Below are positions 1 through 5,322 of a stretch of DNA of 6,376 nucleotides, piece after piece. Position numbers and translations under genes: made by a program. Location: positions 1 through 6,376 of the forward strand of contig JAJZQE010000036.1 in assembly GCA_021847685.1 (NCBI GenBank), given 5' to 3'. Numbering within the stretch: the first letter of the stretch is position 1; the number at the start of each line of letters is the position of its first letter. The notes under the pieces are model-generated. The model saw only the letters and a program-made list of their open reading frames with translations. It was not told the DNA's origin and did not search any database. This DNA comes from a bacterium. GTDB lineage: Bacteria > Patescibacteriota > Saccharimonadia > Saccharimonadales > Saccharimonadaceae.

Positions 1-140
1 TGATTAACCTCCTTAAGAGTCAGGCCCCTGGTGTAAATATGGCTAATCTGTACAACAGTCGTGGCGATAGCTAGTAGTAGCGCGGATACAAAAGTCATGG
101 CAAGCATCAGCTCAATTAACGTAAAGCCTTTACGGTTCAT
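1..140 (-). CDS. Minor pilin, PilW/PulJ-like (C-terminus outside the window)
   Basis: Only the first 46 codons are visible before the left edge. They encode a very short leader, MNRKG, followed by FTLIELMLAMTFVSALLLA, a textbook class III signal with Phe at +1 and Glu at +5, then a hydrophobic helix and the segment YTRGLTLKEVNQ. The first residues after the helix resemble PilW/PulJ-type minor pilins, though the diagnostic globular domain is missing. The ATG at 140 lies inside the end of the PilV-like gene: the two overlap by 11 bp (ATGAACCGTAA). GTGAGG lies 4 nt before the ATG and may serve as SD, and termination-reinitiation is likely. An FTLIE-type minor pilin directly after a PilV-like gene matches the order of minor pilin operons in other bacteria. 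Confidence 0.82.
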   Translation of the reverse strand, partial: MNRKGFTLIELMLAMTFVSALLLAIATTVVQISHIYTRGLTLKEVN

Positions 141-693
141 ATAGCCTCACAATCGTACCAAGCGTCATCGGTACATTCATTCCCTGGCTAGGCCAACAAG
201 CCCTAATATGAAAATCAATATATTTGTTAGCGGGATTAGCCTTTATCGCCTCAACCCACAAGCCCTCCGATGAAACCGGTGTGGTCAAACGCAATTGTGC
301 GTAAGTCTGGACATTAGTTGTAATAAACGTTCGAGCCAACACTTTTTCAGTTAGGGTATTGATTACAAAAGCCTTAGGTGGCGGCGTACAAGTACCAAAT
401 GATGAGGCGTTAGTTACTGCGTTGTTGGCGGTAATCGCAGCCCACTCCGCCGACGGCTGACCGGCTACCGGATTTGGGTAAGTCGCAATATAAGAATCGT
501 GAATGTAGCGTAACGCCTCGGCCTGAGCATCAATTTGGTTACGAACCAAGGTTATCTCCAGTGCCCGTTCGGCTACAGCTGTGCTACTATTCATAATCGA
601 TAAAGCCCCGACCGTCACCAGGCTAAACACCGTGATAGCAAATAAAACCTCAATTAAGGTATCACCACGCTGGTATAATTTGCCGATTAGCAT
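130..693 (-). CDS. Minor pilin, PilV/GspI-like
   Basis: This prepilin-like protein has 187 residues. The leader MLIGKLYQRG is followed by DTLIEVLFAITVFSL. PilD should cut after Gly10, which leaves Asp at +1 instead of the usual Phe or Met; Glu at +5 is kept. The hydrophobic helix covers about 13-34. The following AERALEITLVRNQIDAQAEALRYIHD-type segment (about 41-66) and the ending TLGTIVRLYEP resemble PilV-like proteins that I associate with Saccharibacteria; this is memory, not a search. Two cysteines, Cys102 and Cys166, may form one disulfide. The start overlaps the upstream stop by 7 bp and the stop overlaps the next gene by 11 bp, so translation is probably coupled across the three minor pilin genes. 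A weak SD, AGGG, lies 11 nt before the ATG. The likely job is in a tip or priming complex with its two neighbours. Confidence 0.84.
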   Translation of the reverse strand: MLIGKLYQRGDTLIEVLFAITVFSLVTVGALSIMNSSTAVAERALEITLVRNQIDAQAEALRYIHDSYIATYPNPVAGQPSAEWAAITANNAVTNASSFGTCTPPPKAFVINTLTEKVLARTFITTNVQTYAQLRLTTPVSSEGLWVEAIKANPANKYIDFHIRACWPSQGMNVPMTLGTIVRLYEP

Positions 694-1463
694 TGACTAT
701 CAATCCCTAGTCTTAGGTTAGTGGCATTCGATCGGGCTTCGATATCGCTACTGCTGGCGGCGTAAGCACCAATCGAAATTGCCATATCGTTGTTGTTAGT
801 CAGCCCGTCAGAAGCGACACAGACCGTCCGTTGAGCTTGTCCAGGTACGGTTAATCCCGCAACCACCAGTGACTTAAGTGGCACCGTGATGTCATCACCA
901 GTAAATGTATAGTTTTGGCCATTTTGCGGTGAACGAATAATTAAAATTGCAATGGTGCGTGGTGTCTGCGGATTTTTTGCGCCAGCCCCGATTTTTGGCC
1001 AGGCAATCTGTGTCCCCCACTCTAATTGAGACATCTCGGTCGACGAAGGTAAGGTAGCTAAATTGTACGACTGTATTAATTTAATATCTGACAAGTCAGA
1101 TGTAGTTGTACCGCTAGCATGGCCGATGACCGTGCTGGTTGTGACGTTTGAACCATTTATCGTTACGTATCTGCCCATTATGACGCAATCAGACTGGCCA
1201 CGCGGCATAACTGCGCCAGTTGTCCCAACCTTGGCGTTACTGTCACAAGATATATTTGCCGATGTTAACTGGTTTTGAACATTCAAGACATTTGAATATT
1301 GACTCTGTATCAACGACTTTAGCGAGGTAACGCTATCGCGGTAGCGCTGAACATTAATTGAAGCACCAGTACCGATTAGAACCGCCACTACCAAAGCGCC
1401 AGTAATCGCCAAGAAAAGCATTGTCTCGATAAGCGTAAAACCGTTTTTATTTGAGCTGCCCAT
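687..1463 (-). CDS. Minor pilin / pseudopilin, GspH/FimT-like
   Basis: The product is a 258-residue prepilin-like protein with a short leader, MGSSNKNG, cleaved before FTLIE; Glu at +5 is present. One hydrophobic helix (9-33) would hold it in the membrane before assembly. The globular part has four cysteines: 73 and 93, and 215 and 258 (the last residue), so two disulfides are possible. Beta-strand-rich stretches such as CVIMGRYVTI (93-102) and TIAILIIRS (170-178) fit a GspH/FimT-type pseudopilin, but I recognise no specific subtype, and 258 residues is long for that group. The ATG has no SD, while a TATAAT box with an upstream TG lies 9 nt before it. The 3' end overlaps the next gene by 7 bp (ATGCTAA), so both products are probably made in related amounts. 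A role at the pilus tip or as an assembly primer is inferred from context. Confidence 0.85.
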   Translation of the reverse strand: MGSSNKNGFTLIETMLFLAITGALVVAVLIGTGASINVQRYRDSVTSLKSLIQSQYSNVLNVQNQLTSANISCDSNAKVGTTGAVMPRGQSDCVIMGRYVTINGSNVTTSTVIGHASGTTTSDLSDIKLIQSYNLATLPSSTEMSQLEWGTQIAWPKIGAGAKNPQTPRTIAILIIRSPQNGQNYTFTGDDITVPLKSLVVAGLTVPGQAQRTVCVASDGLTNNNDMAISIGAYAASSSDIEARSNATNLRLGIDSQC

Positions 1464-1472
1464 TTAAGGATA

Positions 1473-1499
1473 ATTATAGCATAAGCAGCAAACAGCCAA
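1473..1499 (-). promoter_or_regulatory. Candidate extended -10 promoter for the minor pilin genes, near-leaderless
   Basis: A perfect TATAAT (1473-1478) is preceded by TGC, an extended -10. A weak -35, TTGGCT (1494-1499), lies 15 nt upstream. The box ends 9 nt before ATG 1463, so the transcript leader would be about 0-4 nt. The 39-bp gap after pilD holds no SD, consistent with leaderless initiation. The architecture is the same as at pilD. Confidence 0.5.
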
Positions 1500-1502
1500 G
1501 CT

Positions 1503-2381
1503 CTAAACTAAAACCATACCACTATACCAACTTAGCAAAACAGCCCCAGCTAGCCACGCAATAACCGTGCCTATAATCAGTAGTGGCCCAAATTGTATAT
1601 GCGAATCGCGCTTTAACTTACCGACAGCCATCATCGGAATAACAATTAGGCAGCCAATAAGATTGGCGGCAAACAACGCGATAAAAGCCAGTTGCCAATC
1701 GGCCAGCAACAAAGCCAGACCAAGACCCAATTTGATATCACCAAAGCCAATCCATTTACCACGTGATAGCAGATAGATTATGTAGTACATACCGCTTAAA
1801 ATCGCGACCGATCCAGCGATATTGCCAATTGCAGCCGACAGATTATTGGAGGTTATGGCGACAATAACCGAGCTAGCCAGCCCCAGACCAATCAAGCTGT
1901 AGTTGATTTTATCGGGTAGTAAAAACCATTTGGCATCATAGGCAAACAGAATCGCCAAAACCACGCCAGCTGCTAACCATATGACAAAGTGTGTAATTTG
2001 CAGACCCGAGATTAACTGTCCAGGCCAAAAGGCATATGACAGTACAAAGAATAAAGCGACACCCAACTCCATCAACGGCTCAAAATAGCCAATCGCATGA
2101 CGGCACTGGCGACATTTACCTCTCAACAACACCCAGCTGACAAGTGGTATCAGGTCATACCAACGCAACCTATACGAACAGTGCAAACAAACCGACCTAT
2201 CCCTGGAGGTTTTGATGTGTGTTAGTTTTTTTAATTGTTCATATTCCGCATCGTCGTACTCATCACCGCGTTTTTTATCGTCAGCTAGTTCGTTAGCCCG
2301 CAAACGCCACGTTGTCGCGCCCGCAAAGCTACCCATACATAAACCAACTAAAACAAGGGCTATATAAATAGTGATTTCCAT
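1503..2381 (-). CDS. pilD: PilD, prepilin peptidase / N-methyltransferase (A24 family)
   Basis: PilD is a polytopic membrane aspartyl protease that cleaves the prepilin leader and, in bifunctional members, N-methylates the new N-terminus. From ATG 2381 the protein has 292 residues. GSFAGATTWRL (17-27) matches the family's N-terminal GSFLNVVIYRL. Two CxxC pairs, Cys65/68 and Cys90/93, form the zinc site of the DiS_P_DiS (A24 N-terminal) domain, together with the usual WYDLIPLVSWVLLRGKCRQC pattern. The catalytic aspartates are Asp149 (YDAKWFLLPD) and Asp215 (GFGDIKLG). QFGP at 263-266 is also conserved. A charged insert of about 30 residues (29-61) separates GSF from the first CxxC. Possible starts are GTG 2408, ATG 2393 and ATG 2381; none has an SD. 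I choose 2381 because GSF then sits at the usual distance and a TGATATGAT extended -10 lies 7 nt upstream. The gene follows the terminator behind the pilin. Confidence 0.94.
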   Translation of the reverse strand: MEITIYIALVLVGLCMGSFAGATTWRLRANELADDKKRGDEYDDAEYEQLKKLTHIKTSRDRSVCLHCSYRLRWYDLIPLVSWVLLRGKCRQCRHAIGYFEPLMELGVALFFVLSYAFWPGQLISGLQITHFVIWLAAGVVLAILFAYDAKWFLLPDKINYSLIGLGLASSVIVAITSNNLSAAIGNIAGSVAILSGMYYIIYLLSRGKWIGFGDIKLGLGLALLLADWQLAFIALFAANLIGCLIVIPMMAVGKLKRDSHIQFGPLLIIGTVIAWLAGAVLLSWYSGMVLV

Positions 2382-2388
2382 AAGCACT

Positions 2389-2415
2389 ATCATATCAGTT
2401 GAGGGCACAAATCAA
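2389..2415 (-). promoter_or_regulatory. Candidate extended -10 promoter for pilD, near-leaderless
   Basis: TATGAT (2389-2394, 5 of 6 matches) is preceded by TGA, giving an extended -10. A weak -35, TTGATT (2410-2415), lies 15 nt upstream inside the terminator tail. The -10 ends 7 nt before ATG 2381, so transcription would begin at or within a base or two of the start codon. The lack of any SD at the three possible pilD starts fits this reading. Confidence 0.42.
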
Positions 2416-2441
2416 AAGAAGCGCCGAGTATAGCGCTTCTT
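2409..2441 (-). terminator. Intrinsic terminator between the pilin gene and pilD
   Basis: Read on the minus strand, a perfect 9-bp stem (AAGAAGCGC at 2433-2441 pairing with GCGCTTCTT at 2416-2424) encloses an 8-nt loop (TATACTCG). It is followed by TTGATTT (2409-2415), which with the final TT of the stem gives a U-rich but interrupted tail. It begins 21 bp after the pilin stop codon. It would end most pilin transcripts and so limit read-through into pilD. The broken U-tract suggests partial rather than complete termination. Confidence 0.7.
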
Positions 2442-2462
2442 AAGTTATTCGCAATTTAGACT

Positions 2463-2933
2463 TTAGCTATCTTGGCAGAAGTAAGAACCGTTACCCGATT
2501 CAAGCTTGGTAACAACTGTAAACTGTCGCGTTGTACCGCTACCGAGCGTCTGGCTGGCTGGGGTACTGGTACCACAAGTTGTTTTCTGAGTCACCACTAT
2601 CGTACCGTCAGCTGGTGATACAGATGTTGGAACAGTTCCAGCAGCAGTCACCGACACGGTCGTAGTATTCGATGAAAGGTTCGTAACGTACGATGCCAGC
2701 TGAGACGTGGTTGGGAATGCCCCGCGGTTATTGGATGCATAGCTAGTGACCGATGAGGCAACTGTGCTTACATCGTTCTTGCGGGCGGTGTCGCGTTGAC
2801 TCTTCTGCAAGGCCGGCAAAGCCGTAAATACCATCAAAAAGATTAATCCTGCGATAGCTAGAACCAAGACGACTTCGATAATCGTAAAGCCCTTTATGTC
2901 CTTGATATCTTTTATTTTTTGTTGAATGTTCAT
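2463..2933 (-). CDS. pilA: Type IV prepilin, probable major pilin (PilA-like)
   Basis: This prepilin of 156 residues probably supplies the bulk subunit of the pilus. Its charged 15-residue leader (lysine-rich, with a DIKDIK duplication) ends in Gly15. PilD should cut there and leave Phe at +1; Glu at +5 is present (FTIIE). A hydrophobic alpha-helix spans about 16-42, followed by the amphipathic helix LQKSQRDTARKNDVSTVASSV. The C-terminal domain is rich in Ser and Thr and holds only two cysteines, Cys120 and Cys153, which would form a D-region disulfide near the end of the protein. ATG 2933 is preferred over an in-frame GTG at 2948, because that GTG lies inside the likely SD (AAAGGTGG, 2945-2952). 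The major-pilin role is inferred from its place directly after pilC, its own candidate promoter, the terminator behind it, and its size. Direct proof is absent. The family assignment itself is secure. Confidence 0.9.
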   Translation of the reverse strand: MNIQQKIKDIKDIKGFTIIEVVLVLAIAGLIFLMVFTALPALQKSQRDTARKNDVSTVASSVTSYASNNRGAFPTTSQLASYVTNLSSNTTTVSVTAAGTVPTSVSPADGTIVVTQKTTCGTSTPASQTLGSGTTRQFTVVTKLESGNGSYFCQDS

Positions 2934-2944
2934 AGGAATTTTTT

Positions 2945-2952
2945 CCACCTTT
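2945..2952 (-). promoter_or_regulatory. Ribosome binding site of the pilin gene
   Basis: AAAGGTGG lies 11 nt before ATG 2933. The in-frame GTG (2946-2948) is part of this motif, and no SD precedes it, so the site argues for the ATG as start. The 11-nt spacing is slightly long. The strongest SD in the window (pilT, 5311-5320) has the same AGGTGG core. Confidence 0.65.
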
Positions 2953-2993
2953 CAAATGAACTTTATAAATCTTTTAGCAAGATGCTTGTGTTT

Positions 2994-3022
2994 ATAGTAA
3001 CCTAAGCACATTTAATTGTCTA
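2994..3022 (-). promoter_or_regulatory. Candidate sigma70-type promoter for the pilin gene
   Basis: On the minus strand, TAGACA (3017-3022, 5 of 6 matches to the -35 consensus) is separated by exactly 17 nt from TACTAT (2994-2999, 4 of 6 matches to the -10). The TAG of the -35 is the pilC stop codon. Transcription would start near 2987 and give a leader of about 54 nt before the pilin ATG. The gap is AT-rich and is the only non-coding space between pilC and the pilin gene. An internal promoter would let the pilin be made in excess over the assembly proteins. This is pattern recognition only. Confidence 0.5.
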
Positions 3023-4231
3023 GACATTAATGCCATTAACCAGGCCATAGATTGGCAACAAGATTGCACCCACCATACCACCAGCTACAACGGCCAGGAC
3101 CACCATCAAAATCGGCTCAATTGCCGTTGAGATGTTACGAATCTCTTCATCGAGCTCTTCCTCGTAAACCTGGGCCACCTTACCCATCATCTCGTCAATA
3201 CGACCCGATTGTTCGCCGATTTTAATCATTTGTGGAACTAGTGGCAAGATGTATTCCTCGGGCTGTAATGCAACTGATAGCGCCTTACCGCCTTTGACCT
3301 TTTCGGCGGCCCTGATAATACTTTTTTCCAAAATCGTGTTATTCATTGAACTACCGGTAATCTTTAGCATATCAAGCATACTAACGCCGGTACTAAGTAG
3401 CGTCTGGCCAGTGCGCGCAAAACGACCCATATATAGTTTGCGGAACATGCCGCCAAACAACGGTACATTCAATTTAAACGAGTCCTTAAGTCTAATACCG
3501 GCATCGGTCTTTAAATATTGAATGGAAAAATAAACCGCCAGGCCCACTATTATAAGTGTTAGCCACCAATACTGCGCCAAAAAGTTAGCGATATTTACCA
3601 TCACTTGAGTAATCATTGGTAGTTGCTTCTTTAGGTCATGATAAAGCTTCTCGACCTGTGGCACGACTGTAAATAGCATAAACGCCATCACGCCCATAAT
3701 GACGACCAGCACGATAATTGGATATGTCAGCGCACTTTTGATTTTGCTGGCCGTAGCGGCATCCTTTTCCTGCTGAAATGCGACCCGTTGCAAAGCTTCG
3801 TCTAACGTTCCTGATATCTCTCCAGCTGATACCAAGGCAATAAAGACTGAATCAAATACCGCAGGATGCTTCGAAAAGGAATCCGATAAACTTTTACCCC
3901 CCTCAACCGATGCTGTAATTTCTTGAATAATTGACTGTAATTGCTTATTTTGAGTTTGCTCAAGTACCGTATGAAGGCTTTGTGCCAGCGGCAAACCGGC
4001 ACCAATTAAAGTGGCCAGTTGCCGCGTAAAGACAACCTTATCTTTGACAGTTATTCTTCCCGATATGCGCTCGAAAAAGTTCTTGTCAGCCGACTCTTCT
4101 TTAATCTTTAAAGGCGTAAAACCTTGCTCAACCAACAACCGAGCGGCGGCATTTTCCGAATCAGCCTGAAGCGTCGCCTTAACAATCTTGTTGGAGGCTT
4201 GATCGCGCGCTTCATAGGCAAATTTTTTCAT
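3020..4231 (-). CDS. pilC: PilC, type IV pilus inner-membrane platform protein (GspF family)
   Basis: PilC is the polytopic membrane protein on which PilB and PilT act to add or remove pilin subunits. The protein has 403 residues, full length for the family. It starts with the soluble segment MKKFAYEARD, typical of PilC/GspF, and carries two T2SSF domains: about 65-190 (FTRQLATLIGAGLPL; GEISGTLDEAL at 137-147; SALTYPI at 166-172) and about 268-393 (FARTGQTLLSTGVSML; GEQSGRIDEMM at 339-349). Likely membrane segments are 170-192, 217-238 and 371-395. The last, IEPILMVVLAVVAGGMVGAI, is a family signature. The protein has no cysteine. The ATG is only 2 bp after the pilT stop, and the SD AGGGG (4238-4242, six nt upstream) lies inside the pilT 3' end, so translation is probably coupled. 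The TAG stop overlaps the -35 of a candidate pilin promoter. Confidence 0.96.
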   Translation of the reverse strand: MKKFAYEARDQASNKIVKATLQADSENAAARLLVEQGFTPLKIKEESADKNFFERISGRITVKDKVVFTRQLATLIGAGLPLAQSLHTVLEQTQNKQLQSIIQEITASVEGGKSLSDSFSKHPAVFDSVFIALVSAGEISGTLDEALQRVAFQQEKDAATASKIKSALTYPIIVLVVIMGVMAFMLFTVVPQVEKLYHDLKKQLPMITQVMVNIANFLAQYWWLTLIIVGLAVYFSIQYLKTDAGIRLKDSFKLNVPLFGGMFRKLYMGRFARTGQTLLSTGVSMLDMLKITGSSMNNTILEKSIIRAAEKVKGGKALSVALQPEEYILPLVPQMIKIGEQSGRIDEMMGKVAQVYEEELDEEIRNISTAIEPILMVVLAVVAGGMVGAILLPIYGLVNGINV

Positions 4232-4233
4232 GT

Positions 4234-5304
4234 TTAGCCCCTAATTAACCTTTCAAATTCAGTTAAGTCAACGGCGTAGTCACGGGCATTGTCATAAGTC
4301 ACGGTACCGCTTTGGACTAGCCCGGCTAGCGTGCGGTCCATTGTTTGCATCCCTTGATCAGCCCCGGTTTGAATAACGGCATCAAGTTGGTGCGATTTAC
4401 CCTCGCGAATAATGTTACGAACGGCTGAGTTGGCCACCAAAACCTCGGCTGCGACCACTCGCCCACCGCCAATGGCTGGCACTAAACGCTGCGAACAAAT
4501 TGCCATTAGGATGTTGGATAGCTGGGCCCTAATCTGCGGCTGTTGGTGCGGTGGAAAGACGTCAATCATACGATCGATTGACTGCGCGGCACTGTTGGTG
4601 TGTAACGTGGCAAATACCAGGTGCCCGGTTTCGGCAATTGTAATCGCGGCACTAATCGTTTCCAAGTCACGCATCTCACCGATCAGGACGACATCGGGGT
4701 CTTGGCGCAAGCTTGAACGAAGTGCCGCCGAGAAACTGTAGGTGTCATAGTGAACTTCACGCTGGACGACAACTGATTTTTTAGATTTATGCGTAAATTC
4801 GATTGGGTCTTCGATAGTAATAATGTGTTGCGCACGTTCGCTGTTAATCTTGTCGACTAGTGCTGCCAAGGTAGTTGATTTACCGCTACCAGTTGGTCCA
4901 GTCACCAATACCAAACCGCGGGGATAATCAGCAAAGCCCATGACGACATTTGGCATGCCAAGTTCGGTCAAAGTCTTGATATCAATCGGAATCAAACGCA
5001 AGGCGGCGGCAAGATTGCCACGCTCGTGGTAGGCGTTGACGCGGAAGCGACCCAAAGTACCAAAGGCAAAGCTAAAGTCAAATTCCTTGTCCTTTAACAA
5101 AATCTGGCGCTGGTCTTGGTCTAAAATAGCAAAAATCAGGCTTTCAACAGCTGGCTCATCCATTGGACCATAGCCATTGACAGCGACAAGTGACCCATCA
5201 ATTCGTAGCATTGGCGGCAAGCCAACCTGAAGGTGAAGGTCGGAAGCGCGCTTGCGCACCACTTCCTCCAGTAGCACTTCGATTCTTAGTTCTTGACTGT
5301 TCAT
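4234..5304 (-). CDS. pilT: PilT, type IV pilus retraction ATPase
   Basis: PilT is the cytoplasmic hexameric ATPase that depolymerises the pilus and powers twitching. The protein has 356 residues, the usual PilT length (about 340-370). An N-terminal PAS-like domain (about 1-100, with ASDLHLQVG at 20-28) precedes the RecA-like domain. Walker A GPTGSGKS is at 136-143 (Lys142), the Asp box IEDPIEF at 164-170, Walker B DPDVVLIGEMRD at 202-213 with catalytic Glu210, and the His box has His228 and His235. The PilT-specific AIRNLIRE motif appears as SAVRNIIREG at 293-302, which separates it from PilB and from GspE. The start is fixed by the SD GAGAGGTGGG at 5311-5320, six nt before the ATG. The gene follows pilB by 18 bp and precedes pilC by 2 bp, so it is co-transcribed with both. 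PilU is an alternative name within the family, but a lone copy with an intact AIRNLIRE-type motif fits PilT. Confidence 0.97.
   Translation of the reverse strand: MNSQELRIEVLLEEVVRKRASDLHLQVGLPPMLRIDGSLVAVNGYGPMDEPAVESLIFAILDQDQRQILLKDKEFDFSFAFGTLGRFRVNAYHERGNLAAALRLIPIDIKTLTELGMPNVVMGFADYPRGLVLVTGPTGSGKSTTLAALVDKINSERAQHIITIEDPIEFTHKSKKSVVVQREVHYDTYSFSAALRSSLRQDPDVVLIGEMRDLETISAAITIAETGHLVFATLHTNSAAQSIDRMIDVFPPHQQPQIRAQLSNILMAICSQRLVPAIGGGRVVAAEVLVANSAVRNIIREGKSHQLDAVIQTGADQGMQTMDRTLAGLVQSGTVTYDNARDYAVDLTEFERLIRG
4691..4711. repeat. 21-nt identical segment shared by pilT and pilB (copy in pilT)
   Basis: The 21 bases here are identical and in the same orientation at 5930-5950 in pilB. Both encode LRQDPDV at the Walker B motif. 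The identity reflects paralogy and a constrained motif; it is the longest exact match I noticed between the two genes. Confidence 0.8.
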
Positions 5305-5310
5305 ATTATT

Positions 5311-5320
5311 CCCACCTCTC
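5311..5320 (-). promoter_or_regulatory. Ribosome binding site of pilT
   Basis: GAGAGGTGGG lies six nt before ATG 5304, inside the 18-bp gap between pilB and pilT. It is the best SD match in the window and fixes the pilT start. Confidence 0.75.
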
Positions 5321-5322
5321 TT

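Noticed and set aside
1063..1278. Plus-strand open frame of 71 codons
   Set aside because: Lies wholly inside the minor pilin gene on the other strand, which has a clear class III signal; no SD and no recognisable protein.
2934..2948. GTG 2948 as pilin start, adding five residues
   Set aside because: The GTG is part of the SD AAAGGTGG and has no SD of its own; ATG 2933 gives a normal leader.
2743..2955. Second minus-strand frame over the pilin start (TTG start)
   Set aside because: Overlaps the conserved prepilin N-terminus in another frame; its product has no recognisable feature.
2976..2988. Small inverted repeat in the pilin leader region (CAAG-ATG-CTTG)
   Set aside because: Only a 4-bp stem; too weak to call as an operator or structured RNA.
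3249..3521. Plus-strand open frame of 90 codons
   Set aside because: Antisense to the second T2SSF domain of pilC; explained by codon composition of the real gene.
4412..4741. Plus-strand open frame of 109 codons
   Set aside because: Antisense to the pilT ATPase domain; no family resemblance.
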